Positions 1-9,534 of a stretch of DNA of 32,271 nucleotides are shown piece after piece. The DNA is taken from the NCBI RefSeq assembly GCF_018598585.1, contig NZ_JAHESD010000065.1, positions 1-32,271 of the forward strand. The letters run 5' to 3'. The notes beneath the pieces are model-generated. The model saw nothing but the letters and a program-made list of their open reading frames with translations, was not told where the DNA came from and made no database searches. The stretch comes from Chryseosolibacter indicum (GTDB lineage Bacteria; Bacteroidota; Bacteroidia; Cytophagales; Cyclobacteriaceae). A program made the translations under genes and the position numbers. Within the stretch, counting starts at the first letter, position 1, and the number at the start of each line of letters is the position of its first letter.

Positions 1-349
1 CCTTTATCCTTAGGTTAACCGCAGCATTACTTGCATTAATAGTCAACTCCTCAATTTTCGGCTTGCGCATATAATCAGCAATGGCAGCCGTGTAAGCATT
101 AGGTAATTTCAGTTTCTTGGCACGCTTCCAGTAGTATGCTTTACGTTCAGCTATCAGCATCATAGCCTTCGCATAGGCAGTAGCGTTCCTAAACCGGTCT
201 CGATTACCACGTTGTAGAGCACTTTCTTTGGTAGTAGGCTTAGCGCGCCGTGCAACTACAGTTTTTCCCCTTAATTGCTTAAAAACGAATTTAGGACCAA
301 ATTTTCCACTCAAACCTTCTGTAAGGTCATTTTCTCTTACAAATGCCAT
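1..349 (-). CDS. Unrecognised small protein, 5' part only (runs off left edge)
   Basis: An uninterrupted minus-strand frame begins at an ATG (349-347) and stays open to the window edge, giving 116 residues with no stop. It starts MAFVRENDLTEGLSGKFG. The protein is very basic, rich in Lys, Arg and Ala, with no signal peptide or membrane segment. A glycine-containing N-terminal stretch (SGKFGPKFVFKQLRGKTVV) is followed by a helical segment with AYAKAMMLIAERKAYYWKRAKKL. The general pattern (short Gly-rich strand segment, then a basic helical region) recalls small uncharacterised Bacteroidota proteins, but I cannot name a family or function. A perfect palindrome lies about 40 nt upstream of the start and could be its operator. 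The coding call rests on the long open frame and coherent composition. Confidence 0.6.
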   Translation of the reverse strand, partial: MAFVRENDLTEGLSGKFGPKFVFKQLRGKTVVARRAKPTTKESALQRGNRDRFRNATAYAKAMMLIAERKAYYWKRAKKLKLPNAYTAAIADYMRKPKIEELTINASNAAVNLRIK

Positions 350-386
350 ATGAATATTTCTTTTTTTTTGGAAAGGTAAATCCCAC

Positions 387-407
387 TTTTGACAAATAGT
401 GTCAAAA
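387..407. promoter_or_regulatory. Perfect palindrome, possible operator
   Basis: TTTTGACA (387-394), a 5-nt spacer AATAG, then TGTCAAAA (400-407) form a perfect 8-bp inverted repeat. It lies 37 nt upstream of the ATG of the partial minus-strand gene. Neither side is followed by a T-run, so an operator fits better than a terminator. No regulator gene is adjacent in the window. Confidence 0.35.
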
Positions 408-613
408 ACCTCCGACAATGCCACATAATTGAAAATAAATTAATGAGTGCAGAATCAGTGGAGAAAGAGTGGAAAACCGCTTAATGTTACCCCTGCCTGA
501 TTAACAATAGCTTGCACCATACGAGCCATTCTCTATTAATATTGACTAAACCGAACTACTTTAATCGATTCGTCTCTCCTACCATAAAAAAAAAATATTC
601 ACCCGAATCATTA

Positions 614-651
614 AAAGAACTTTGTATTTAAAAGTTCTTTCTATACTTTTA
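614..651 (+). promoter_or_regulatory. Promoter of the ABC transporter operon with overlapping 10-bp inverted repeat
   Basis: A Bacteroidota-type promoter can be read as TTTG (621-624), a 19-nt spacer and TACTTTTA (644-651), one base off TAnnTTTG. The -33 element sits inside a perfect inverted repeat: AAAGAACTTT (614-623), GTATTTA, AAAGTTCTTT (631-640). A protein bound to this dyad would cover the -33 box and part of the spacer, so repression is the simplest reading. The repeat is seen directly; the promoter and regulatory role are inferred. Confidence 0.45.
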
Positions 652-656
652 TATCC

Positions 657-694
657 ATGCGGGAAAAGGAATCATCTTTACATCCTTCCCGCAT
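657..694 (+). promoter_or_regulatory. Leader hairpin upstream of the ABC ATPase gene
   Basis: ATGCGGG (657-663) pairs perfectly with CCCGCAT (688-694). After an AA bulge, AAGGA (666-670) pairs with TCCTT (683-687), leaving a 12-nt loop. The structure lies between the predicted promoter and the ATG at 720, so it would form in the transcript leader. It is not followed by a T-run, so it is not a classical terminator. It could act on mRNA stability or translation, or be a second protein-binding dyad in DNA. Confidence 0.45.
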
Positions 695-719
695 AATTAA
701 TCTTTGAGCTCAGAACTTT

Positions 720-1643
720 ATGACACTCCAGATTACTAATATTTCAAAAACTTATCCTAATGGCGTTCATGCCTTAAAAAATGTAACCCTTACTGTCCCC
801 AATGGCATGTATGGACTTCTCGGTCCCAACGGAGCGGGCAAATCAACGCTTATGCGCATTCTGGCAACATTGCAGGAACCCGACGAAGGAACTGTTCATC
901 TCATTGGTTCAAAGTCGGCTCTTGATTTACAGCATGTAAATGTAATAGATGTAGTAAAGGAAAAGGATTTGGTAAGAAAGACGCTGGGCTACTTACCACA
1001 GGAATTTGGTGTCTACCCTAAATCAAAGGCGGAAGACCTCCTTGACTATTTTGCAATACTGAAAGGATTCTCCCAACGCAAGTCGCGTAAGCAAGTAGTA
1101 GAAGCACTCCTGCGAAAGACAAATCTCTGGGACGTTCGTAAACAGAAATTAGGTGGATACTCCGGTGGAATGCGACAACGATTTGGTGTAGCTGTAGCGT
1201 TATTAGGAAATCCAAGACTATTAATTGTAGATGAACCGACTGCCGGGCTTGATCCTGCCGAACGGGTGCGTTTCCTCAACTTGTTAAGTGAGCTCGGCGA
1301 AAATAGCGTTGTAATTCTCTCTACGCACATTGTTGAAGATGTAAGTGAGCTATGCGCACGCATGGCTATTATTAATAAAGGCGAAATTCTACACGAAGCA
1401 GAACCACTGAAAGCCATAGAAGGCCTCAAAGGAAAGATTTGGAGAAAGATGATTCAGAAAAGCGAGCTGCATAAGCTTGAACATGAATATAACATCATCT
1501 CTACCAAATTATTGAGTGGCCGCACAGTGATCCATGTTTACAGTGAAGAATCATTGGGTGATTTTGAACCGGTTCAACCAAACCTCGAAGACGTCTACTT
1601 TACCGCCATGGCCGGCCAGTACCAACAACATGTTCAGCAATAA
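720..1643 (+). CDS. ABC transporter ATP-binding protein (ABC-2 type)
   Basis: This 307-residue protein is the nucleotide-binding subunit of an ABC-2 type transporter and would power the permease encoded directly downstream. It has Walker A GPNGAGKST (35-43), Q-loop LPQ (92-94), signature GYSGGMRQR (146-154), Walker B LLIVDEP (167-173) and the H-loop histidine in STH (about 203). All catalytic motifs are intact. Residues after about 230 form the variable C-terminal extension usual for this subfamily. The gene is followed after 17 nt by the permease/peptidase gene, whose start has a good GGAG ribosome site, so the two form one operon. Substrate is unknown. The family is common in Bacteroidota beside permease/M1 fusions. 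The leader carries a dyad and a hairpin, suggesting regulated expression. Confidence 0.93.
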   Translation: MTLQITNISKTYPNGVHALKNVTLTVPNGMYGLLGPNGAGKSTLMRILATLQEPDEGTVHLIGSKSALDLQHVNVIDVVKEKDLVRKTLGYLPQEFGVYPKSKAEDLLDYFAILKGFSQRKSRKQVVEALLRKTNLWDVRKQKLGGYSGGMRQRFGVAVALLGNPRLLIVDEPTAGLDPAERVRFLNLLSELGENSVVILSTHIVEDVSELCARMAIINKGEILHEAEPLKAIEGLKGKIWRKMIQKSELHKLEHEYNIISTKLLSGRTVIHVYSEESLGDFEPVQPNLEDVYFTAMAGQYQQHVQQ

Positions 1644-1660
1644 AAGGATAGGAGTTAACA

Positions 1661-4600
1661 ATGAAATTTTTGGAAATCTTCCGCTTCGAAATTGCATACC
1701 AATTGCGCCGTTCATGGCCGTGGCTTTCTTTCATCGTGATGATCGTATTTGCTTTCTTTTCAACACGTATCGCTATTGTTCCCGTTACTCTTCCGCAGGA
1801 TTTTATTCTCAATTCTCCTTTCATTATCACAGCGGTCTCAGTTTTTAGTTGTCAGATCTGGTTACTCCTCTCGCCTGTTATAGCAGGTGACGCCGCAGCA
1901 CGTGATCTCCAAACTTTGATGCATCCCCTCATGTATACAAGTCCTGTTACCAAATCCTATTACTTGGGAGGTCGGTTTCTCGCTGCCTTTGCACTGCATG
2001 CACTTATTCTTATTGGAGTTCAGATTGGCAGTTTGCTAGCCGTGTATGGTCCTGGTGCCAACCCTGAGATAATTGGTCCGTTCCGTCCCATGGCTTACAT
2101 AACTGCATATTGCTTTATTGCATTAACCAATGCAATAATTGCTACTACATTTCAGTTTTCTATAGCACTATTCACAGGCAGGCCCATGGCGAGTTATTTT
2201 GGTAGCTTGATCCTGTTCTTTCTCTCGTATCCTGTCACTTTCGCACTATACTTTGGTGGATTTGGAAATCGTGCACTACTGGCAGATCCTATTGGCGTTA
2301 TGGCTATCATGAACGAGATGATGTCGAAATGGACAATCGTTGAGAAGAACGTTCGCATGTTTACCCTCGAAGGTGCAATGCTTTGGAATCGCTTGCTCTG
2401 GTTGGGCATTGCGCTAGGTTCCATTGCTTTAATGTACTTGCGCTTTCGAATGGCACATCGCATTTCCAATGGCTTGTGGAGTAGACTTATGCGTAAACTT
2501 CCCCGAAGAGAAATCTCAACTGCTGACATAGAGCTATCGGCTCAAACGCAGGTCTATCTCCCATCAATACACCAATCGTCTAGTTTCAGGCTACATCTTC
2601 AACAAATAATAGCAACTGCTTTGAGCTCATTCAAAACAATTGCCGCAAGTCCTGGTGGTCTTTTCTTATTGATAGCTTTTCCGATGCTGCTAACTTTTGT
2701 TGTACTGGTGGAAATGCAGCACTGGGGTATTTCCCTGTTACCACGAACACCTCACCTATTGATGCGACATCTTACTGGCCTGCTTACTGCACCTAATAAC
2801 TACTGGATTATGGTTCCCCTATTCACCATATACTTTTCCGGCGACTTGATATGGAGGGAACGTGACGTTAGAATGAGCGAGTGTGTAGACGCAACACCAG
2901 TACCAGGATGGGTTCTTTTCCTTGGCAAGTTTATAGGACTTGCTTTGGTACTCGCAACGCTCATGACAATCACGGGAGTAGTGGGGTTAATTGTACAGGT
3001 AATTAAAGATTACCACGATTTTCAGATTGTACGATATGTACAAGTCCTCCTGGGGCTTCAGTTAACTGACTACCTGCTCTTCGCAGCACTTGCGTTTATA
3101 GTGCAGGTCGTTGTAAACCAAAAGTACGTCGCACATCTTGTAGCACTCACCTTATACATGCTGATCATCTTCTCATCCTTCCTGGGCATCGAGCACGATC
3201 TTCTTGTTTATGCATCAGGACCCAAGTGGTTGTTTACCGACATGCGTGGACTTGAGTCGATAGTTCCCTGGCTATGGCTTAGGCTTTACTGGGCAGCATG
3301 GGCTTTACTCCTGTCTATTGTTGCAAGACTACTATGGATACGTGGAAAGGAAGTACGATTCAATACACGGATTAGAATAGCAGTTCAAAACTTCAATCGA
3401 CCAGTCAAGGTAGCAACTGGTATCTCAATAGTACTTATTATTGGATTAGGAAGCTATATTTTCTACAACACAAATGTACTTAACGAATACATTACTGACG
3501 AGGAGCATGTCGAGCGTCGTGCACAGTACGAACGTCTTTATGGAAGATATCAAGGCATCACTCAACCCGAGCGTTCAGCAACAGATTTGAAGATTGATAT
3601 TGATCCTATCCGGAAAGTCGCTACTATAAATGGCACCTATCGCCTTGTTAACAAAAGCAATTTCCCAATCGATTCTATTCATGTAGAACCCGCTTTCTAT
3701 GTGACCACAAGCATAAGGTTTGATCGTCCATTAAAGTTGCTTATCGGTGATGAAAAGCTTGGCCACTACATTTACAGGCTGAACAAGCCTCTTCAGCCTG
3801 GTGACTCACTTATTCTAAGCTTCGATGTAAAGTTCGAGCCGCAAGGTTTCAACAGCTCGCGAGGCTTCAGAAATACAGGAGCCGGCATCGGTATTTTTGA
3901 TAACGGAACATATTTTACTGGTGGCGCTTTGCCTGTAATAGGATACCAGCCTCTTCGTGAACTATCGGACGCTGAAGGCCGTAGGAAGCATGGCCTTCCA
4001 CGCCAGGTTACGCTTCCTGCCCCAGGTGATATTGACCCTGGTGTTGCCTCAAGCAGTCCGGCAACGTTTAAAGCAATTATAAGCACTACTTCAGATCAGG
4101 TAGCTGTGGCACCAGGAGAATTGCGTCGTACATGGAATGAATCTGGTCGTAGTTATTTTCAATATGTTAGTGATGTTCCGATTAATGGCCAATATATTTT
4201 CTTCTCCGCAAAGTATAAGGTCCATCAGGAACGGTGGAATAATATAGACCTTCAGCTCTTCATCCACCCTACCCACGCTGAGCACCTTGAGCGGCTCCTT
4301 AGAAGCGTACGGGCATCGCTTGACTACTACTCGTCACAATTCGGCACATACCCATATCGTTTTCTGCAAATCATCGAGCAACCGGGCAATTTTATAGGGA
4401 TGGGTGTCGATGGCAGTGGAGTGATAACAGGAGGTGAAGGATTTTTTCTACTCGATCCGAAAGGCGAAGGTTTCGATGCCATGTTCGAAATTGTCGCACA
4501 TGAAATGGGACATCAGTGGTGGGGAGTGCAACTAAAGCCGGCTTTTGCCGAAGGAGGTGGAGTCATCTCTGAAGGCCTCGCTTGGTATTCTGCTATGCAG

Positions 4601-5269
4601 CTTGTGAAGAATGAGAAAAGCCGCGAAGCCCTTCGACGTTTCATGAGTTTCATGCGTGAACCTAATCCTTGGCCTCCCATACGCACTGGTCTTCCCCTGC
4701 TCCGCGCAATGGATCCTTGGGCAAATTACCGCAAAGCACCATACGCAATGCATGCAATTAGCGAATACGTTGGGGAAGCACGCATTAACAATGCACTTAA
4801 CAAACTGATCAAAAAGAAGAAGTTTTCTCTTGCGACAACCATTGATCTATACAACGAACTGCAAGCAGTCACTCCAGATTCCCTGAAAAATTTGCTTCAT
4901 GATCTGTTCGAAGTAAATGCTTTTTGGACTTTTAATACTAAACAAGCAAAGGCCGAGCAAAAAGATAAAGATAACTGGCAAGTAACTTTCGACATCGAAG
5001 CTCATAAAGTAGTTGCGGATAGCGCAGGCGTAGAAACAGAGGTTCCAGTGGACCAGTGGGTAGAAGTTGGAGTATTTGCCCCTGCTAAACCAGGTGAAAT
5101 TTTGGGAAAGCCATTATATGTACAAAAACATTTTATTCATTCAGGCGAGCAATCCATCACCGTTACAGTACCTCAAAAACCAGCCCGGGGAGGCATTGAT
5201 CCCTACAACCTGCTCGACTGGGAAGAAGGAGACAACATTGAGAAGATCTTAGTCGAGGATATAAAATAA
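1661..5269 (+). CDS. ABC-2 permease fused to M1-type metallopeptidase
   Basis: This 1202-residue protein joins an integral-membrane ABC-2 permease (about residues 1-605, with many hydrophobic segments, the last near 583-604) to an M1-like zinc peptidase domain (about 630-1150). The zinc site is intact: HEMGH at 947-951, followed by WW and by the third ligand glutamate in SEGLAWYS (E971). The classical M1 GAMEN motif is not seen; the matching place near residues 910-918 reads GNFIGMGVDGSG. GGAG at 1651-1654 supports the ATG at 1661. The gene pairs with the upstream ATPase, and fusions of this kind are a known Bacteroidota family. Whether the peptidase processes an exported peptide is not established. 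The 3' end converges on the histidine kinase gene, with only 14 nt between the two stops. Confidence 0.9.
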   Translation: MKFLEIFRFEIAYQLRRSWPWLSFIVMIVFAFFSTRIAIVPVTLPQDFILNSPFIITAVSVFSCQIWLLLSPVIAGDAAARDLQTLMHPLMYTSPVTKSYYLGGRFLAAFALHALILIGVQIGSLLAVYGPGANPEIIGPFRPMAYITAYCFIALTNAIIATTFQFSIALFTGRPMASYFGSLILFFLSYPVTFALYFGGFGNRALLADPIGVMAIMNEMMSKWTIVEKNVRMFTLEGAMLWNRLLWLGIALGSIALMYLRFRMAHRISNGLWSRLMRKLPRREISTADIELSAQTQVYLPSIHQSSSFRLHLQQIIATALSSFKTIAASPGGLFLLIAFPMLLTFVVLVEMQHWGISLLPRTPHLLMRHLTGLLTAPNNYWIMVPLFTIYFSGDLIWRERDVRMSECVDATPVPGWVLFLGKFIGLALVLATLMTITGVVGLIVQVIKDYHDFQIVRYVQVLLGLQLTDYLLFAALAFIVQVVVNQKYVAHLVALTLYMLIIFSSFLGIEHDLLVYASGPKWLFTDMRGLESIVPWLWLRLYWAAWALLLSIVARLLWIRGKEVRFNTRIRIAVQNFNRPVKVATGISIVLIIGLGSYIFYNTNVLNEYITDEEHVERRAQYERLYGRYQGITQPERSATDLKIDIDPIRKVATINGTYRLVNKSNFPIDSIHVEPAFYVTTSIRFDRPLKLLIGDEKLGHYIYRLNKPLQPGDSLILSFDVKFEPQGFNSSRGFRNTGAGIGIFDNGTYFTGGALPVIGYQPLRELSDAEGRRKHGLPRQVTLPAPGDIDPGVASSSPATFKAIISTTSDQVAVAPGELRRTWNESGRSYFQYVSDVPINGQYIFFSAKYKVHQERWNNIDLQLFIHPTHAEHLERLLRSVRASLDYYSSQFGTYPYRFLQIIEQPGNFIGMGVDGSGVITGGEGFFLLDPKGEGFDAMFEIVAHEMGHQWWGVQLKPAFAEGGGVISEGLAWYSAMQLVKNEKSREALRRFMSFMREPNPWPPIRTGLPLLRAMDPWANYRKAPYAMHAISEYVGEARINNALNKLIKKKKFSLATTIDLYNELQAVTPDSLKNLLHDLFEVNAFWTFNTKQAKAEQKDKDNWQVTFDIEAHKVVADSAGVETEVPVDQWVEVGVFAPAKPGEILGKPLYVQKHFIHSGEQSITVTVPQKPARGGIDPYNLLDWEEGDNIEKILVEDIK

Positions 5270-5283
5270 CAGCATTGAAAAGG

Positions 5284-8200
5284 CTATTCGCAATGGGTGG
5301 ATTCTTCCAACGGGAAGTCGATTAGAACTTGCATCCCCTTTCCAGGTTGACTCTCCATACCAAATGTTCCATGAAACAAATTTACTTTGGATTGTATAGT
5401 ACTCAAACCAAGGCCGTAAAAGATACTATCCTTCTTGATTCCTATTCCGTTGTCTTCAACAATCAAATTCAAGCAATCATCATGTTGAATGACTTGAATT
5501 CGAAGCATGGTTGCTTGAGCATGTTTAATAACATTTTGAACAAGCTCCTGACAAATTCTGTAGACAGCAACTTCTAGGTCTTCACATAGCTTGCGCTCAT
5601 ATCCCAGAACTTGGAGATCAATCTCCAATTGTTCCGATGTCTGAATTTGCTCAACAAATGTTTCAAGTGCTGATTTTAAACCAAACCTGCTCAGAGAGAC
5701 TGGTACCATCCGATGTGATACTTGTCTCAATTCTGCTATCGCTTCGTCCAGCAGTGTTAAAGTGTCATTGTAGCGAGTTGCTTTTTCAGGAATCCGAACC
5801 TCAAAATCATGTTGAAGCCCATTGAAACGCAAACGAACACTTGAAAGAAGTGATCCCAAACTATCATGGAGATCACTGGCAATACGCTTTCGTTCATTAT
5901 CCTGGGCCTGCACTACTGCTTTAAGATGGGCATCCTTCTGCGCATCAATCAAAGACGAAAGACGCTCACGCTCCTGCATTTCTTTTCGAAGCTCGTCGTT
6001 TAACTTTAATGATCTTTCGTGTATCCGTGCATTCTCTAAAATAATAGCACCTTGATTAGCTCCAATCCTTATCGCCTTAACTCTTTCATTCGTATACCAG
6101 TTTTTAGCAAAAGTATTTTCCAGGTAAACAACCATTGATAATTGATCACTTAACGTAACAGGAAGAATCATGAAAGACTTAACTCCACGCATTTGAATAG
6201 ACTCATGTTCTCTCCAGGTTCTGTCACCCTTTGAGTCATTGACAATTATTGTATGCTGCGACTTTAACGCCATTAAGATCATTGAGGTAGGAAAAAGATT
6301 CGTTCTTCCACGAGGATAATTCAAAAGAGAGAGACTGTCATATAAAATCCGTTGTCCTTTATCTTCTACCAACTCAAGTACAACCTGTGTCGATCCTGAA
6401 ATTCTTAACAGTAATACCATGAGCTTTTTTACCAATGATCCTACTTCCAAATCTCCGCTTAACTCATACTGAAGTGTTTCAATATCCATTTGCGCTCTAA
6501 AACTGCCGTCAGAGACTATCGCTGCATATTGTTGTAATAGTTGTTCCACCTTCGCAGAAGCTCCCCATTCCCTGAAACTTTCTATTGACGTCAGCAAATG
6601 TTCTAGCCCGGGACCTTCGGATCCGTAAACGGATAGCAGGTATTTACCCCACAGTTCATTAGTCACTGCACGGTGATAAATATTAGAACCAGATGCATCA
6701 AGTGACTTCTGGTAGTATATCGATGCTTCTTCATCGTTATCCTGTACCCTGTTCCATTCGGCATTCATCAATAGCCATGCACCCTCATAATTCTGTGGTG
6801 CATACTGCCTCCATGTTCTGAATGAATGTAACACTTCTGTGACCCTCTTCTCATACGAGTTACGCTTTTCGCTAGAATAGTTAAGCCAGTTTTGCGTTAC
6901 AGATAAAAACCAAATCAATAGGTTAGCAGGTAACAACGGAGATCCTTCTTGCAATTTACAATTATCATGTGCTTCCTCAGATGCTCTTGCCGCGAGTTCA
7001 TAATAACCAAATAAAAAGTAATATCGTCCCCAAACGTAATTGCGATAGAACTTTTCCTCCTGAATTGTTAACCTCGCTGCTAGTGATGGAGGGTTTTGCC
7101 TCGGTATAGAGAAAACTTCAGTATCTCCCGTTAAAAACCTTATTAAACTCTTTTGATAATGGGTGATATAGTAAGTTAACTCCATTCCGGGATATGACTC
7201 CTCAAAATCCATTTGTAAGAGTGAGGTTAACGACAACCCTGAGATAAAATGGAGATTAAGATGATGCGTTTTAAGTATGTATACACCAATTAAGTCGCCT
7301 GCTTTTCTGCCTGCGTCAGCTGCCTCATCAAGAAGCTTGTAACTGTCGGCAAATGGTTTTTTCCATGGTTGTATATAAAAAGCATATACGCCAAATACAC
7401 GACAACGCAAGCTGATGTCACTAAGCAAACCGTTAATTTTAAGGCCCTTTACACCGTATTCAAAACCTTTTTCAATGTCACCTGAAATGATAAGCATACG
7501 TCCATACGACACATACCCAATTGCCTTTACTACTGATATTTTTGTACGGCCCGAACGTAATATGATCTGTAGCGCAGCCCATGTCATCAATACATCTGAC
7601 GTATGATGTAAACTCATACCGCCAACATAAAGTAGTTTTAGAACAGCATCTTTATAATTATGATTTCCATCCTCTATCACCATGTTGGAGTGAGGGCCTT
7701 CTTCCTGTACATTAAGCGAGCGTTTAAGATGAGTTAACTCAAGATGCAATATCTGCTCGTCTAGAGGCAACTCTAAACCAAGTTCCGCTAAACCTTCTTT
7801 TAGAATCCATACACCCTTTTGATAACGTCCCAAGTGATTATTAATAGTTACCTTTAGCTCAAAAACCTTTGATCTCTTTATTGGGTCTGAGGTCCTTTCA
7901 AGTAAATAATCAAGATGAATTTCAGCCAAATCGTACTCACCTAAAATATATTCGAGCCGCGCACGGTCCATGTGAACAGACCAGGCTAGTTCGTATACCT
8001 GATCCCAGTCACATTCCTTCAAAAGCTCAGCACTCATCTTGAAAAAGTATCTGGCTTGATCTGATGCTTTGTCCTGAAGAGAAATTTTTCCAGCTTCATA
8101 ATTTAACTGCGCGGATAAAAGTTGCTTTTGATCTCGCCTTACCTTATCCAATGAATTATTAAAGCTTGTTGCCATGAGCACAATCTCAGTACTGCTCAAA

Positions 8201-9435
8201 TTCTCCAGACCGCGGGAATAAAATAAGTTGGCAATTGTATAATGAATTTCAAGCTTTCTGGCATCAGACAATTTATTATATATCATTTCACCGATCTGCA
8301 TCTCAGAAAAGCGAACTTCATTCTCATCAAATTCAATCAAACCAGCATCGCCAGCTTCATTCAATAAGCTCTTTAATTTCTGCTCGTCACCTCCCATCCA
8401 GTCCAATATAATACCTCGGTCAAACCGCCCCATACAGGCAATAATGCATAGCACGCTGTAAGCACCAAAAGAAAGTCTCCTTACATGCGTCCATAGTATT
8501 CGCTCTGCTTTTAATCCCGAAAACTGCTCCGACACCGCGGAAACATCACAAGACCAAACGCCTTCGTCTAGCCATATTAATTCCGATTTTCTTAAACTCT
8601 CGAGTAATGCCTGCAAATGCGAGGGATTTCCTTCGGTCAAACTATAGCAGAGGTCAACCATATTACCGTGACATTTTCCAGATAACGTCATTTCTGTAAA
8701 CAACTTGGCCTCCTCTCGATCAAGTCCTTTTAAGGTAATCCCCTCAAATTGTATTTTGCAAAAATGAAGCTCTTCTGCAAATTGGTGCAGCAGCAGACTT
8801 TTATTCTGATAAGTACGGCATGCACCTATCCATATAATTTCTTTTGTTGATAAGCTGATTAGCAGGTATTTCAGAAGATTAATTCCAGAAGCATCGATCC
8901 ATTGCAGATCATCAGTAAAAAACAAAACAGGCCTTTTGTAATAATGGGCTAGAAATTCAAAAAGCTTTTTAAATAGAGGGTATAGCTGATTTTCTATAGT
9001 TACTGGAGGGTATTGCGCAGTTACTGATTCTTTCCCGAATATCAGAGACAGTTCAGGTATATAATCTGCAAGCAACAAAAAAGTTTCACCTAAATACGAT
9101 TTGAGTGCTGCGGCAAAATCCTGAAGTTCCGCTTTATTAAATCGATTATAAACTTTACTTAAATAATCAGAGATACAATATTTAAAACCAAAGTAGGGAA
9201 TGTTCTGATGTTGCTGATAATGCCGGGCAATAAGCAATGGACTTGAACCTTCAAATCTTTCAAGATAACTCTCGATGAAAAACGTCTTTCCAGTACCTGT
9301 ATTTCCGGATATTAAAACGCCACGCAACGAGCCATTGCCGCTTGCAAACATTTGTTGTACATAAGTATCCAGCTGGATGCTACTCTTTCTTCCAGCGTAT
9401 ACTTTATGACGGGTATTATAAACATTGCTTGTCAT
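5284..9435 (-). CDS. Cytoplasmic AAA-TPR-GAF sensor histidine kinase
   Basis: This 1383-residue soluble protein has no signal peptide or membrane segment. Domains in order: AAA_16/STAND-type ATPase with Walker A GNTGTGKT (44-51) and Walker B LFFTDDLQWID (171-181); a long helical, TPR-like region (about 420-960); a GAF domain (about 985-1135); a coiled coil (about 1140-1178); a HisKA_3 dimerisation domain with phospho-acceptor H1190 in SDLHDSLG; and a HATPase_c domain with N-box ELVQNVIKHA and G1 box DNGIGI (1328-1333). The layout resembles large signalling kinases with an N-terminal Ser/Thr kinase, which is absent here. HisKA_3 kinases normally pair with NarL/LuxR-type regulators, and one lies at the other end of this gene cluster. 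The gene is 99 nt downstream of the GH3 fusion; CGAGG sits just before the ATG. Its ligand is unknown. Confidence 0.9.
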   Translation of the reverse strand: MTSNVYNTRHKVYAGRKSSIQLDTYVQQMFASGNGSLRGVLISGNTGTGKTFFIESYLERFEGSSPLLIARHYQQHQNIPYFGFKYCISDYLSKVYNRFNKAELQDFAAALKSYLGETFLLLADYIPELSLIFGKESVTAQYPPVTIENQLYPLFKKLFEFLAHYYKRPVLFFTDDLQWIDASGINLLKYLLISLSTKEIIWIGACRTYQNKSLLLHQFAEELHFCKIQFEGITLKGLDREEAKLFTEMTLSGKCHGNMVDLCYSLTEGNPSHLQALLESLRKSELIWLDEGVWSCDVSAVSEQFSGLKAERILWTHVRRLSFGAYSVLCIIACMGRFDRGIILDWMGGDEQKLKSLLNEAGDAGLIEFDENEVRFSEMQIGEMIYNKLSDARKLEIHYTIANLFYSRGLENLSSTEIVLMATSFNNSLDKVRRDQKQLLSAQLNYEAGKISLQDKASDQARYFFKMSAELLKECDWDQVYELAWSVHMDRARLEYILGEYDLAEIHLDYLLERTSDPIKRSKVFELKVTINNHLGRYQKGVWILKEGLAELGLELPLDEQILHLELTHLKRSLNVQEEGPHSNMVIEDGNHNYKDAVLKLLYVGGMSLHHTSDVLMTWAALQIILRSGRTKISVVKAIGYVSYGRMLIISGDIEKGFEYGVKGLKINGLLSDISLRCRVFGVYAFYIQPWKKPFADSYKLLDEAADAGRKAGDLIGVYILKTHHLNLHFISGLSLTSLLQMDFEESYPGMELTYYITHYQKSLIRFLTGDTEVFSIPRQNPPSLAARLTIQEEKFYRNYVWGRYYFLFGYYELAARASEEAHDNCKLQEGSPLLPANLLIWFLSVTQNWLNYSSEKRNSYEKRVTEVLHSFRTWRQYAPQNYEGAWLLMNAEWNRVQDNDEEASIYYQKSLDASGSNIYHRAVTNELWGKYLLSVYGSEGPGLEHLLTSIESFREWGASAKVEQLLQQYAAIVSDGSFRAQMDIETLQYELSGDLEVGSLVKKLMVLLLRISGSTQVVLELVEDKGQRILYDSLSLLNYPRGRTNLFPTSMILMALKSQHTIIVNDSKGDRTWREHESIQMRGVKSFMILPVTLSDQLSMVVYLENTFAKNWYTNERVKAIRIGANQGAIILENARIHERSLKLNDELRKEMQERERLSSLIDAQKDAHLKAVVQAQDNERKRIASDLHDSLGSLLSSVRLRFNGLQHDFEVRIPEKATRYNDTLTLLDEAIAELRQVSHRMVPVSLSRFGLKSALETFVEQIQTSEQLEIDLQVLGYERKLCEDLEVAVYRICQELVQNVIKHAQATMLRIQVIQHDDCLNLIVEDNGIGIKKDSIFYGLGLSTIQSKVNLFHGTFGMESQPGKGMQVLIDFPLEESTHCE

Positions 9436-9534
9436 CTACCTCGAATGAGTTGCACACCATCAAGTATCTGATAGTAACTCAGCTCAATATAGGAAGAGAT
9501 ATTAGTAGTTTAAAGTAAAAATAGGGTCATAATA

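Larger units (their letters stand above)
350..719. other. 370 bp intergenic region between divergent genes
   Basis: No credible gene is seen here; the longest ATG frame noticed (443-484) encodes only 13 residues. The region contains the palindrome at 387-407, an A-tract around 586-596, and the promoter, 10-bp inverted repeat and leader hairpin described separately upstream of the ABC transporter operon. Confidence 0.7.

Noticed and set aside
443-484. Short ATG frame of 13 codons in the left intergenic region
   Set aside because: Too short, with no ribosome site or recognisable product.
1046-1429. Minus-strand open frame of 127 codons inside the ABC ATPase gene
   Set aside because: It lies wholly inside a gene with all ABC motifs and has no recognisable protein features; the same holds for the other overlapping frames in the window.
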